Source: Polyangiaceae bacterium
Lineage (GTDB): Bacteria; Myxococcota_A; Polyangia; Polyangiales; Polyangiaceae
Direction of reading: 5' to 3'
Assembly: GCA_009780955.1 (NCBI GenBank)
Contig: WQZB01000010.1
Location: 1 to 64,000 of the forward strand
Length of the DNA: 64,000 nt
The translations under genes and the position numbers were made by a program. The notes under the pieces were generated by a model. It did not search any database, was not told where the DNA came from, and worked only from the letters and a program-made list of their open reading frames with translations. Shown in pieces: positions 25,102 to 33,259 of the stretch; the first letter of the stretch is position 1, and each line of letters begins with the position of its first letter.

Positions 25102-25821
25102 ATGCCCATGAACCTGCCGCCGATCGACGATCTCGCCGCGATGGGGCTCGCTTGGGCGCGCGTCATGCCAACGGTCACGCTCGTGCCTGCGTTCGGGCTG
25201 AAAGCACTGCCAACGTCGGCGCGCGGCATCCTTGGACTTGCGCTCGCCGCCGCCATTTATCCGTCCCTCGTACCCATTGTCGTCGCGGAACGCTCATTGC
25301 CTTGGGCCTTCATGGCGCTCGAGCAAATGGCGCTCGGTATGCCCGTCGCTCTCGCCGCTGCCATTCCTCTCTGGGCTGCGGCCCAAGCGGGCGGGCTGGT
25401 CGATGTCCTGCGCGGTTCGCCCGACGGGCCTGGCCTCGCCGTCATCGAAGGGCGGGCGTCGAGCTTTGGCGTGCTCTTTGGTGTGTTCGCGAGCGTTGTT
25501 TTTCTTTCGACAGGCGGAGCCGCGCGCGCGGCCGAAGCGCTCTCGATCACGATGAATTCCACGCACCCCGTATTTGCCTTATTGGTCGTTGCCCGGAATC
25601 TGGTCTCAGGGATCACTCTGTCTCTCGCCATCGGGGCACCGGTGCTTGCGGCATCGATCGTGCTCGAACTAACTTTCGCGCTCATCGCACGCGCAGCAAG
25701 CCCCGCGCAGGTCCACGCGCTCTTTGCACCGGTCCGCGCGCTTGGCCTGCTCGCCATCGTTGCCATCGTGCTCGAGCGCATTGCCTCGCTCATTGCACTC
25801 ACGGTTCGCGCGCCTTTCTGA
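25102..25821 (+). CDS. SctT/FliR-type export apparatus membrane protein (orphan)
   Basis: A 239-residue, almost wholly hydrophobic inner-membrane protein of the FliR/SctT (YscT/HrcT) family, which lines the core of type III secretion and flagellar export gates. The N-terminal block (GLAWARVMPTVTLVPAFGLKALPTSARG) is diagnostic. The LPLWAAAQAGGLVDVLRG-like loop before the central spans fits SctT better than FliR, lacking the QMGxxxAxxxDP motif of FliR. None of its obligatory partners (SctR, SctS, SctU, SctV) is in the window, so it is an orphan here. Its stop codon TGA abuts a fragment of repeat R1 (CTGCTTTCGATTTG). Confidence 0.82.
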   Translation: MPMNLPPIDDLAAMGLAWARVMPTVTLVPAFGLKALPTSARGILGLALAAAIYPSLVPIVVAERSLPWAFMALEQMALGMPVALAAAIPLWAAAQAGGLVDVLRGSPDGPGLAVIEGRASSFGVLFGVFASVVFLSTGGAARAAEALSITMNSTHPVFALLVVARNLVSGITLSLAIGAPVLAASIVLELTFALIARAASPAQVHALFAPVRALGLLAIVAIVLERIASLIALTVRAPF

Positions 25822-25835
25822 CTGCTTTCGATTTG
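25819..25835 (+). repeat. R1 left-arm fragment at the sctT-like stop codon
   Basis: TGACTGCTTTCGATTTG matches the left arm of repeat R1 (GACCGCTTTCGATTTGACGC) with one mismatch over the first 16 bases. It begins within the TGA stop of the SctT-like gene. The rest of the element is missing. The orientation is the same, relative to the gene, as in the complete copies. Confidence 0.55.
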
Positions 25836-25950
25836 CGGACATCGGGCACCGGCCTCCCGGCTCGTGGAGATAGCTCTCCACGGGCTCACCGTTCTTCAGC
25901 GTGTGAAGCAGCTCATGGCCCATCCAGATATTGAACCGCCCCGGAATCAT

Positions 25951-26481
25951 CTACCAAGTGTTGCCTTCGTTCGGAGGCGCGGCATCTTGCTCGGGAGCTG
26001 CGCCTGCGTCGGTCGTGCCCGATTGGTGGCGGAAACAAAACTTGATTGAAGACAGGGGAAGTTGCATGTCCTGGTTGCTCGGATCCCGCGGGGGAAATAG
26101 CCTTTCTCCGTGCGTGGCCGCAGGGTTGTAGGAGAATACGTCCGCCCTCCACTCGTCTCCGCTGACAATGACCACGGCGATGGGAGTGGTTGCCGACCAA
26201 TCGAAGTGTGTTCCGTCCGAATTGAAGACGATTGCGGTCTCCCCATGGCTCAAATCGAGAATGCCGTCCGCATCGCCAAAGTGCGTTGCCGAATAGAGGA
26301 CATCGTCGGCCGCGGCAACACCTACATTGCATTCGGTATCCCGAGTGAGCGGCTGGACCGAGTCGCTCGCCCCTGATTGGGTCTCCGACTGGGTGTTGCC
26401 ATGGGTGGAGCAAGCGCCAATCCCAAGTACGGATGCGAGTGCAATGGGTGCATTATACACAATAGAGCTGACGAATCGCAT
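25951..26481 (-). CDS. Hypothetical lipoprotein
   Basis: A 176-residue predicted lipoprotein. The ATG at 26481 is preceded by GGGGAGA. The signal peptide (MRFVSSIVYNAPIALASVLG) ends in the lipobox GIGAC. The mature part begins with a Ser/Thr/Gln-rich linker and contains a compact beta-rich stretch (GILDLSHGETAIVFNSDGTH, IAVVIVSGDEW). No family is recognised. The same frame stays open for about 40 codons past the TAG stop, including a HELLH motif, so the gene may once have been longer. Confidence 0.7.
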   Translation of the reverse strand: MRFVSSIVYNAPIALASVLGIGACSTHGNTQSETQSGASDSVQPLTRDTECNVGVAAADDVLYSATHFGDADGILDLSHGETAIVFNSDGTHFDWSATTPIAVVIVSGDEWRADVFSYNPAATHGERLFPPRDPSNQDMQLPLSSIKFCFRHQSGTTDAGAAPEQDAAPPNEGNTW

Positions 26482-26679
26482 CGAATATCTCCCCTTTTCC
26501 CCGCGAACCCCGGCTCGATATGAAACGGGGATCCGTGGAAACGTGATGCAATCCGCTTGCCTTAAGCTTGTGGTAGCCATATGCGCGGAAAGGGGCGCAC
26601 GATTGGGTGCGTAATGCCACGCGTTGCACAACACGACTGCCGCGGAAGTCCTGCCGGCAGTCGTGCTCCTTCGTTCAAT

Positions 26680-28338
26680 TCACCACGTGACTGCGTCGAT
26701 GTACGCCGTACCGGAATACGCTCGACTGGTGACAAACTCCACACCCATCGAGTCAAGTGGGAAAACGGCGTTCCTTGGTACTGTGACAGTCAATGTGTTC
26801 CAGGCATTCGCGGTCAGTTGCGCAATGGCCGTCCACGTGTCTGTCCATGCCCAATTGCCGGCTGCACCCTGCTTGACGAAGGGTGCAACCGCAGTCAGAG
26901 CGCTGCCGCTTGGCACCCACACGTGAAATGTGACAACTGTGCCGCCAACGGTTGGCAATGGGCCTGAAAGCGTCATGGCATCTCCCACCCCAACTGCTGT
27001 TCCAGAGAATACGACGGCAAGGGAATTGGTGCCAAACTGTGCCTGGTTTGCCGAAGGTGCAACGGCAGTAACAGGACTGGCTGCCAAAAATGTCCAATTC
27101 TGCGTATTGCTACATTCAAAATTGTATTGTGACTTGTCCGCGGAAACGGAAATGGTACCTGCGTTTGCGTTCCAATTTAGACTGGTTGCCCCGTCGGGAC
27201 TGAAAACGCCAAACTTAATGGTGTAGTCTTTCTTGGGTTGCGCAACGCTCGTTGGCGCGGCCCAGTTCCATGTCAAGGAGTTTGTTCCGTTTGCCGCGGT
27301 CGACTGGGCCTGGGAACTTTGATCTACCTTCGTCGTGCCGTCCCATACTTCGATATCCAACATTCCATTGTACGCAACGTCGTTCGTGTTCGTGAACGTT
27401 GCTTTCATGGAACTCGATCCAGATCCTGCCACGAGACAGGTTGGATTGACAGATAAGGTGGATGAATAGGTGGGTAAAGTGGATGAGGGAGAAGTGCCCG
27501 AGCCACTGCTGCAGCCCTGACTGGAATAGGGAGGCGTGCACACGTTGCCGTTCCACGAACCTCCATTGTAATCGTCGTTATTGACTGAGGTCTTGTAGGC
27601 CGCAACGTACGTATCGTAATCGTATGGCGCGGCACCGGATAGGTAGTGATAGGGATCGGTTGGGTAGTTGTAGGGACCAAAAAGGCCATAGCGCCAGTAA
27701 TAAGCGACCTGACGCAAGAGATCATCGCTGCTTGTTCCTGCTGGATTTTTCTTCTTGAGCAGGTAGTACATGGGGGCCGCATAACCGCTACTGTATCGAT
27801 CCAGATTAGCGAACGGGTCGTTCCATGCATCGCAGCCCAAGGATGTCACGTCGTTCATGTTGATCCACGGGCAAAGTCCATATTGTGTACAATAATAAGG
27901 TATCCTCATATTGGTTTGCCATGCTGAATTCGACTGATCCGGAGCGCGAAGGTTTTCTGGATATAGAAACCCCATGTGATCTGGATTGGTAAGCTGCATA
28001 AGACCAAAGCCCGTCGTAGAATCTCCAACGCAATTTCGCGGTCCTGTCAAGGATGCTGCGTTGAAAGTGCTTTCGCGATGGGCTTCCGCAAAATAGAACC
28101 ATCGGGGAATGTTGTACTTGATGGTTGCCCTTCTTATCGCATCGGGAACGCCTTGATTGGCGCAATCCGAGCCTGCACGACATTCGGTAGGCACCCAGGT
28201 ATATAACTTCTGACTCACCGATTCGGTGTTGTCGTTGTGGGCGGGATCCATTCCGTTGTCGGCACAAGATGATGATCCAAGGGAAATAGCGAGTATACAG
28301 AGTCCATACTGCAGATGCTTAACGATTGGCTTTTGCAT
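26680..28338 (-). CDS. Secreted lipoprotein with lysozyme-like (SLT-type) domain and C-terminal beta-sandwich
   Basis: A 552-residue predicted outer-membrane or surface lipoprotein (lipobox at SLGSSSC). Residues about 60-250 resemble a transglycosylase/lysozyme-like domain: AEAHRESTFNAASL holds the candidate catalytic Glu, and TTGFGLMQLTNPD matches the GLMQL motif of soluble lytic transglycosylases. A Ser/Gly/Thr-rich linker (SSGSGTSPSSTLP) leads to two beta-sandwich modules: one like an Ig/CARDB domain (LSVNPTCLVAGSGSS), and a C-terminal carbohydrate-binding-like jelly roll (TVVTFHVWVPSG, AYIDAVTW). A role in cutting peptidoglycan, of self or prey, is plausible but not shown. The start is the ATG at 28338; the TTG six bases upstream is less likely. 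Confidence 0.78.
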   Translation of the reverse strand: MQKPIVKHLQYGLCILAISLGSSSCADNGMDPAHNDNTESVSQKLYTWVPTECRAGSDCANQGVPDAIRRATIKYNIPRWFYFAEAHRESTFNAASLTGPRNCVGDSTTGFGLMQLTNPDHMGFLYPENLRAPDQSNSAWQTNMRIPYYCTQYGLCPWINMNDVTSLGCDAWNDPFANLDRYSSGYAAPMYYLLKKKNPAGTSSDDLLRQVAYYWRYGLFGPYNYPTDPYHYLSGAAPYDYDTYVAAYKTSVNNDDYNGGSWNGNVCTPPYSSQGCSSGSGTSPSSTLPTYSSTLSVNPTCLVAGSGSSSMKATFTNTNDVAYNGMLDIEVWDGTTKVDQSSQAQSTAANGTNSLTWNWAAPTSVAQPKKDYTIKFGVFSPDGATSLNWNANAGTISVSADKSQYNFECSNTQNWTFLAASPVTAVAPSANQAQFGTNSLAVVFSGTAVGVGDAMTLSGPLPTVGGTVVTFHVWVPSGSALTAVAPFVKQGAAGNWAWTDTWTAIAQLTANAWNTLTVTVPRNAVFPLDSMGVEFVTSRAYSGTAYIDAVTW

Positions 28339-28377
28339 GGTCAAACCCTACTAATGAGGATGTGTCAGGATAACTTA

Positions 28378-28438
28378 CAGCGGACCGGCGGTTGCTTCGC
28401 GCAGCGTAGTCAGCATCGCGTCAAATCGAAAGCGGTCA
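28378..28438 (-). repeat. R1 element, shortened copy at the end of the TPR/HEAT gene
   Basis: On the minus strand, TGACCGCTTTCGATTTGACG begins exactly at the stop codon of the TPR/HEAT gene. A short interior match (AGCGGACCGG) lies about 40 bases further on. Most of the right half is missing. The left arm is the one next to the gene, as in all other copies. Confidence 0.75.
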
Positions 28439-30274
28439 GATTGCGATTCCCCGTGCGTGCATGACATCGCGAAGCAAAGCCTGCATGTCGGGTGTCGCGG
28501 TATACATCGTCGTTCGCGCAAGCTCGGTGAATCTGCCGCCGCGCGAACGCTGAAGAGCGTGGAGCGCCGAAGTGCGATCCGTTGGCGATCCGTGTTCGAG
28601 CGTACCAAGCAGGAACTCCGCGGCTTCGATCGTGTCGACCCGCGACAAAGCTCGCAGTGCCGCCGCCCGCACCGCAGGCTCGGGTGCTTCGCGGACAATG
28701 CGCGAGAGCGGATCGAACGCGTGCTGGAAGAAGAGAGACTCGACGGCCACAGTTGCATGCTGCACAACGGCCGGATCCGAATCGCGAAGCCCGGCGCGCA
28801 CCGTGACGAAGCTTCGCTTGAAAAATAGCTGCTGCATCGCCGAAAGTACCGCAATTTTCACGGCTTGCTCGCCGCCTGCAAAAAGCTTCTCGAGCGGTGA
28901 AAGCACCGCAAAGAGTTGAAGTTGCCGGAGATCGTCGGCAAGCTTAACTCGCAGCGCGATGGCGGGCGCTCGGGTCATCTCGTGCGGCTGGTTTTCAACG
29001 GCCAATGCAGTCAGGCGCGCGAGCATGGCTTTGCGCCGAATGAGGTCCGGCCAACGCTTACCATCGAGCAAAACGTCGGCACACGCCTCGGCGGCACTCC
29101 CCTGCTCTTCCCATTCGATGAGATCGACGTGCCACACTTCCGGGAAATGGCTGTCTTGCCGCACGTGCGCCGGAAGCGCGGTGGTTTCGATCGCTTCGTC
29201 GCGCACACCCTCGTAGCGCTTCGCGGCGCGCGCATAGTGCGCCTTCCTCTGCGGGTCGAGATCCATCGTCGCCAAGTCTGTGTAGAGCGCACCTATCCGC
29301 GCGAAGGAACCGACCTCGCCGAATGCCAGAATGGCGGCGAGCAGCGCGTTCTCGGCGATCTCGGGTGGAGCGCCGCGCGCAAGGTGTTGCTTGGACACTT
29401 CGCGCCAAAGCTCGGCCTGCATGACGGTGTAGTGCGCCGAGGTGCCTTGCATCGCGAGCGTGCGCGCGTAGTCGGAAGCTTCGCGCGCGAGCGTGGCCGC
29501 GGCCGACAGCTCGCCCCGCTCTTTGGCAGCGCTGAGCGCATCTTCGAAGCACTGAAGCGCAAAGTATTTAAGGTGGTCTTCGCGTAAGATTCGAATGCAG
29601 TTGATGAAGCCTTCGAGCACGTCTTCGAAGGTTCCGCTTTCGCGCCCGATCTGAACAAGCACCTGGAAGCAGTCGAAAGCGCGCTCACGCTGACCAATGC
29701 TCTCGAAGTAGTCGGCCGCCTCCTCGAGCAGGCGCACGGCACTGACAGCCGCCTCGCGTGCTTGTTTCGGATCGGCACAAAGGTTAGCGCAGCGGGCAAG
29801 GTTATACTGAACGAGGGCTGCATTGTAGGCATCGGCGCACTTCGATGCGACAACGGCAAGACGCGACCAAAGAGCGCGCGCTTGGCTGTATGATCCAGCT
29901 TTCTCCCGCCATATTGCGGCGGCGGCAAGGAGGCCCGCATCTTCCATCTCACGCGCGGCGCCCTCCATGTCGCCCACGGCCGCGCGCGAACGGGCGCGGT
30001 CAACGGCCGGCACGCTGGCGAGCAGCGATCCGACACGCCCCCATACGTTGGGATCCGACGACGCCATGTACCAAACCACGGTCAGTGCGCTGCGCGGATC
30101 GTTACGCCGTACAAAGAGCTCGAAGAGCGGACGAAGCACCGAGAGGTAGGCGCTTTCGGGTACGTGCGTGTGTGCGGCAGCCGCGAGCAGCGAGTTTGTA
30201 GCGACGTCGAGATCGCCTCGCTGCATCGCTACCCGACCGCGCTCGCAAAGCTGGTTGAAATCGTCAACAACCAT
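28436..30274 (-). CDS. TPR/HEAT-repeat protein, 612 aa
   Basis: A soluble protein made almost entirely of helical repeats. The first 380 residues or so are TPR-like pairs (CERGRVAMQRGDLDVATNSL, YFESIGQRERAFDCFQVLVQ, LKYFALQCFEDALSAA). The last 200 resemble HEAT/PBS-lyase repeats (VAVESLFFQHAFDPLSRIVR, AVRAAALRALSRVDTIEAAEF, DRTSALHALQRS). Such proteins are scaffolds and no catalytic residue is visible. It lies 21 bases downstream of pssA on the same strand and is probably co-transcribed. Its TGA stop coincides with the edge of repeat R1. The function is unknown. Confidence 0.78.
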   Translation of the reverse strand: MVVDDFNQLCERGRVAMQRGDLDVATNSLLAAAAHTHVPESAYLSVLRPLFELFVRRNDPRSALTVVWYMASSDPNVWGRVGSLLASVPAVDRARSRAAVGDMEGAAREMEDAGLLAAAAIWREKAGSYSQARALWSRLAVVASKCADAYNAALVQYNLARCANLCADPKQAREAAVSAVRLLEEAADYFESIGQRERAFDCFQVLVQIGRESGTFEDVLEGFINCIRILREDHLKYFALQCFEDALSAAKERGELSAAATLAREASDYARTLAMQGTSAHYTVMQAELWREVSKQHLARGAPPEIAENALLAAILAFGEVGSFARIGALYTDLATMDLDPQRKAHYARAAKRYEGVRDEAIETTALPAHVRQDSHFPEVWHVDLIEWEEQGSAAEACADVLLDGKRWPDLIRRKAMLARLTALAVENQPHEMTRAPAIALRVKLADDLRQLQLFAVLSPLEKLFAGGEQAVKIAVLSAMQQLFFKRSFVTVRAGLRDSDPAVVQHATVAVESLFFQHAFDPLSRIVREAPEPAVRAAALRALSRVDTIEAAEFLLGTLEHGSPTDRTSALHALQRSRGGRFTELARTTMYTATPDMQALLRDVMHARGIAI

Positions 30275-30295
30275 GGATGGTCACGAGCAAGCACT

Positions 30296-31138
30296 TCAAG
30301 ACGCTGGTGGAAAGCTTTCGGGCGGCTCATCGTGCGTGATGCCATGGATCCGGCGCTTGGCGAGCGCGCGGCGCCGAGCATGATCAAGGGCTTCAACGAG
30401 ACCAATCATGACGTAAAACGACAACAGCCAAACGAGTACGATGGCTGGTTCTGTTTTGAACGAGATGACAGCGCTCGAAACAACAGCAAAAAGCACGAGC
30501 CCAATGGTGCGTGCGTTGAGTGTGAGATCTTTGAAGGAGCGAAAGCGAATCGTTGAAATCTGTAAGAATGCTAGAAATACCGTAAGCCCCATCATGGGCC
30601 AAACGTAGCGCTCGCTCGATAAGCTGCCGCCCACGGCGTGATTGGCAACAACGAGCGAAACAAGAATGCCGGCCGCGCCGGGAACAGGAAGACCAACGAT
30701 GTACTTGCTTGGCTTCTGAGGCTTGCCGCCCTCGCCCATCGACAGAACGTTGAAACGCGCGAGCCGCACAGCGCCGGCAGCAGCAAAGGCAAAAGAGACG
30801 ACGAGCCCGAAGGTCGACAGGTGAAACAGCGACCACTTGTAAACGAGCAGCGCCGGCGCAATGCCAAACGAGACGACGTCGGCAAGCGAGTCGATCTGCA
30901 AGCCGAAGGCGCTCTGCGTTTTCGTGAGCCGGGCGACGCGCCCGTCGAGCATGTCGAAAAACAAAGCGTAAACGAGCAAGAGCGAGGCTCGGTAATAGTC
31001 GTCGTCACCCCCTTCGAGACTTGCGCCGCCGCTCAAACGAATCGAGTCGAACCCACAGAAAATGCTCGAAAGCGTGATCATGTTCGGCAAAAGAAACAGC
31101 GTTTTCCGAAGATCAAGCTTGACTCGAGAACCCGCCAT
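30296..31138 (-). CDS. pssA: CDP-diacylglycerol-serine O-phosphatidyltransferase
   Basis: Inner-membrane enzyme making phosphatidylserine, the precursor of phosphatidylethanolamine. The CDP-alcohol phosphotransferase motif DG-x2-AR-x8-G-x3-D-x3-D is intact in DMLDGRVARLTKTQSAFG followed by LQIDSLADVVSFG. The start (FLLPNMITLSSIFCGFDSI) matches bacterial class II PssA, and several membrane spans follow. Its 280 residues fit the family. No psd (decarboxylase) gene is adjacent. Element R2 lies in the interval just upstream (31201-31344), between this gene and the reductase-like gene that precedes it on the same strand. Confidence 0.93.
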   Translation of the reverse strand: MAGSRVKLDLRKTLFLLPNMITLSSIFCGFDSIRLSGGASLEGGDDDYYRASLLLVYALFFDMLDGRVARLTKTQSAFGLQIDSLADVVSFGIAPALLVYKWSLFHLSTFGLVVSFAFAAAGAVRLARFNVLSMGEGGKPQKPSKYIVGLPVPGAAGILVSLVVANHAVGGSLSSERYVWPMMGLTVFLAFLQISTIRFRSFKDLTLNARTIGLVLFAVVSSAVISFKTEPAIVLVWLLSFYVMIGLVEALDHARRRALAKRRIHGITHDEPPESFPPAS

Positions 31139-31200
31139 ACAAATGCCGCCTTTGCCGCAACTTTGCCCCAGGTTGCGCCAACCGTAAAGCAGTTGTCAGG

Positions 31201-31344
31201 AGAGGATGTTTACCAGCCGTCGCGAGCGACGCGAGGCCAAGGCGAGCGCGAGGAGCCCGCGTAAGCGTACTTTTCGTACGTGCGCAGGCACCGCAGGGCC
31301 CAACGAAGGCATCGCGGCGCGCAGCAGGCTGGTAAACATCCTCT
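31201..31344 (-). repeat. R2 element, copy 2 (perfect 18-bp terminal inverted repeats)
   Basis: A 144-bp element bounded by AGAGGATGTTTACCAGCC and its exact reverse complement. It matches copy 1 (1662-1806) in opposite orientation. On the minus strand it begins with the last base of the TGA stop of the reductase-like gene (TGAGAGGATGTT). It has no coding capacity. The size and perfect inverted ends are those of a MITE or REP-like element, and they could also form a long stem in RNA. Confidence 0.88.
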
Positions 31345-32081
31345 CAGTCGTAGCGTTCGCTATGTACCTGTTTGCGATCCACACCCATTTGCTTGCGCAA
31401 GAGATCGCGCACGGCAGATACCATGCGTTCGAGCCCGCAAATGTAGGCATGAGGCGCGCCGTTGCCTTTTGCCGAGAGTTCGTGCCAAAGGCGCTCGACG
31501 TGCGTTTGCACGTACCCGGTGCGCCCCTCCCAGTCGTCGGCTGCACGTGAAATTGTGTATTCTACACGAACTTGCTGGTGCTTGCGCGTGAGCTCTTGGA
31601 ATTGCTCGAGGTAGAGCCGATCGCGCTCGTGGCGCGCACCCACGATGAGCCAAAGAGGCGACGCGTCGCCCGCATCGAGCGCATCGAGCATCATACTGCG
31701 AAGTGGCGTAATGCCCGTGCCAACGCCGATGAACAACGACGGGTGGGATTGCTGCGTCGGGCGTGTGAAAAAGCCGGATGGGCCAATCGCACGAAGCACG
31801 GTGCCTTCGCGTAGCTCGTGCAAGTACGTGGAGCCAGGACCGCCGTCGACACGAGTAATGGCAAGCTCGAAGGTCGAATCATGTTTCGACGCGCTCGGTG
31901 CCGAAGCAATCGAATACGAGCGACGGGCTTCGCCTTCGACTAAGGGGAGCACGAGGCTAACCCATTGGCCGGCCTGAAACTCGAAAGGCAAGCCGTCAAC
32001 TCGGCTGAATGTCAACTCGCGAACGCGCGGCGAGAGCATTCGTGCACCTTGGAGTTGAATGTCGAACGTGGGCAATTGCAT
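31344..32081 (-). CDS. FAD/NAD(P)-binding oxidoreductase (ferredoxin-NADP reductase family)
   Basis: A 245-residue soluble flavoprotein. The FAD motif is RRSYSIASAP, the pyridine-nucleotide loop is FIGVGTGITPLRSM, the NAD-side motif is AYICGLERMV, and the C-terminus is SERYD. The N-terminal FAD barrel starts with ELTFSRVDGLPFEFQAGQWV. There is no iron-sulfur domain, so it is a stand-alone reductase that would pass electrons from NAD(P)H to ferredoxin, flavodoxin or a partner oxygenase; none is adjacent. Its stop codon is the beginning of element R2. The length is typical of bacterial ferredoxin-NADP reductases. Confidence 0.87.
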   Translation of the reverse strand: MQLPTFDIQLQGARMLSPRVRELTFSRVDGLPFEFQAGQWVSLVLPLVEGEARRSYSIASAPSASKHDSTFELAITRVDGGPGSTYLHELREGTVLRAIGPSGFFTRPTQQSHPSLFIGVGTGITPLRSMMLDALDAGDASPLWLIVGARHERDRLYLEQFQELTRKHQQVRVEYTISRAADDWEGRTGYVQTHVERLWHELSAKGNGAPHAYICGLERMVSAVRDLLRKQMGVDRKQVHSERYD

Positions 32082-32124
32082 AGCTTTTGTGGCACCTCAG
32101 CACGCATCTGCAACGAAAGCCAAG

Positions 32125-32244
32125 CCCGCTTTCAAGTTGGCGCGAGGTCGAGGCGGCGGCGAGGAGCGGACCGGAATAGCCTCTTCCGGCTTTGAGGACC
32201 GCACCGCAGCCGCCAACGAAGAGATCGCGTCAAATCGAAAGCGG
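32125..32244 (-). repeat. R1 element, full copy encoding the end of the upstream gene
   Basis: A 120-bp copy with both arms: CCGCTTTCAAGTTGGCGCGA on the distal side, and the left arm next to the gene at 32230. The last five codons of that gene and its TGA lie inside the element. The interior holds the family core (GAGGAGCGGACCGGAATAGC and GAGGACCGCACCGCAG). Confidence 0.88.
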
Positions 32245-32907
32245 AGGAAGGTGGTCGATGCGGTAGGCAAAGCTCGCCTTGACCCGAGACGAACTTCGAA
32301 AAATGAGTTCCATTCGCAGAAGAGCGTCAAGCACGGCACCGGTCGATAAGCGCCGCTGCCTGGCCTCATTCACAACGCGCTCGATCGGTTCGCGTGCATC
32401 GGGAGGATGGTGAAAGGCACCTGGCAGCACGAGGAGCATGAACAGGCTGCCCAAAGCAACGACCCGAGCATCGATCAAACCCTCGGCGTGCTCGAACGCG
32501 ATGGCTTGCGCCTCGTCGACGTGACGAACGAGAAACTCGGCACCCGACCATAGATCGACCATGCGCGCACCGCGACCATCGACATCTTCGGCCACGAAGA
32601 GGCCACGATGGCTCATTGCAAGCGGCTCTGCCAAGGCGCCCGCGTACTTCGCGAAGTTGGCGCTTGCCGAGTTGGAAGGGGGCAAAGGTGCTACCTTCGC
32701 GAACTGCTGGGTGGTCAGGGCGTCGTCCCAGAATGCTCGGCTCCGAACCTCGAACCACGGATCTTCCGGTCGGAAAGCTCCGGTTCGACTCTCGAATACC
32801 TTGCGCATGGCCGCGATTTTCTCGCTCGCGGCGCCAAGCTCGCAGATCGAGTCGTAGACCGCGAGAAATTCGCCTGGCGTGATATCCTCAAGACAAGAGT
32901 GTTGCAT
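32230..32907 (-). CDS. Hypothetical protein, 225 aa, C-terminus formed by repeat R1
   Basis: A soluble protein with no signal peptide. It has a helical N-terminus (GEFLAVYDSICELGAASEKI), a middle beta-rich part (MSHRGLFVAEDVDGRGARMV, GAEFLVRHVDEAQAIAFEH), and a helical end (EPIERVVNEARQRRLSTGAV). I do not recognise the family. The last residues, PPLSI and the stop, are encoded by repeat R1, so the natural C-terminus was probably replaced or trimmed. Its ATG (32907-32905) overlaps the ATG of the divergent gene at 32906 in the tetranucleotide CATG, so one of the two starts may be misplaced. Without R1 the frame would continue differently. Confidence 0.7.
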   Translation of the reverse strand: MQHSCLEDITPGEFLAVYDSICELGAASEKIAAMRKVFESRTGAFRPEDPWFEVRSRAFWDDALTTQQFAKVAPLPPSNSASANFAKYAGALAEPLAMSHRGLFVAEDVDGRGARMVDLWSGAEFLVRHVDEAQAIAFEHAEGLIDARVVALGSLFMLLVLPGAFHHPPDAREPIERVVNEARQRRLSTGAVLDALLRMELIFRSSSRVKASFAYRIDHLPPLSI

Positions 32908-33244
32908 GCCAAATCGGGTCTTTTTCCCACAAGCCGCAATCGATCAATTTTGCATCGATGGAACGGTCGACATGAAAGACGGCGGCGAGCTCATTTTGCT
33001 CGCACAGAGGCGCACCTACAAGGTCACAGAAGCAGTGCACGTCGTTGCCGAGGTTGCCGGCACTTGTGATGCGCACGGCGTTGTTGGCAAAGTCAAGCCA
33101 AAAAGCTTTTTCGACGAGCTCGGCGCCGAGATCCTCGGAAACTCGATGATCCTTGGCGACAACGCCTACGATGTCGTTCCAGGGTGGATGGTGGGCGCGG
33201 ACGAAGTGCTGCTTACGCAGCTGCTCGAAACCAAGCATTCGTAG
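32906..33244 (+). CDS. Conserved hypothetical protein, 112 aa
   Basis: A small soluble protein (MPNRVFFPQAAIDQFCIDGT...), beta-rich with an early element GGELILLAQRRTYKVTEAVH and a late element GWMVGADEVLLTQLLET. The ATG at 32906 overlaps the start codon of the divergent neighbour; a GTG at 32879 is the alternative. It ends 15 bases before the hemX-like gene, so it may be the first gene of the hem operon. I recall no named family. The conserved order with tetrapyrrole genes would be worth testing, but nothing in the sequence ties it to heme. Confidence 0.65.
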   Translation: MPNRVFFPQAAIDQFCIDGTVDMKDGGELILLAQRRTYKVTEAVHVVAEVAGTCDAHGVVGKVKPKSFFDELGAEILGNSMILGDNAYDVVPGWMVGADEVLLTQLLETKHS

Positions 33245-33259
33245 GACGGTGACGGTGCC

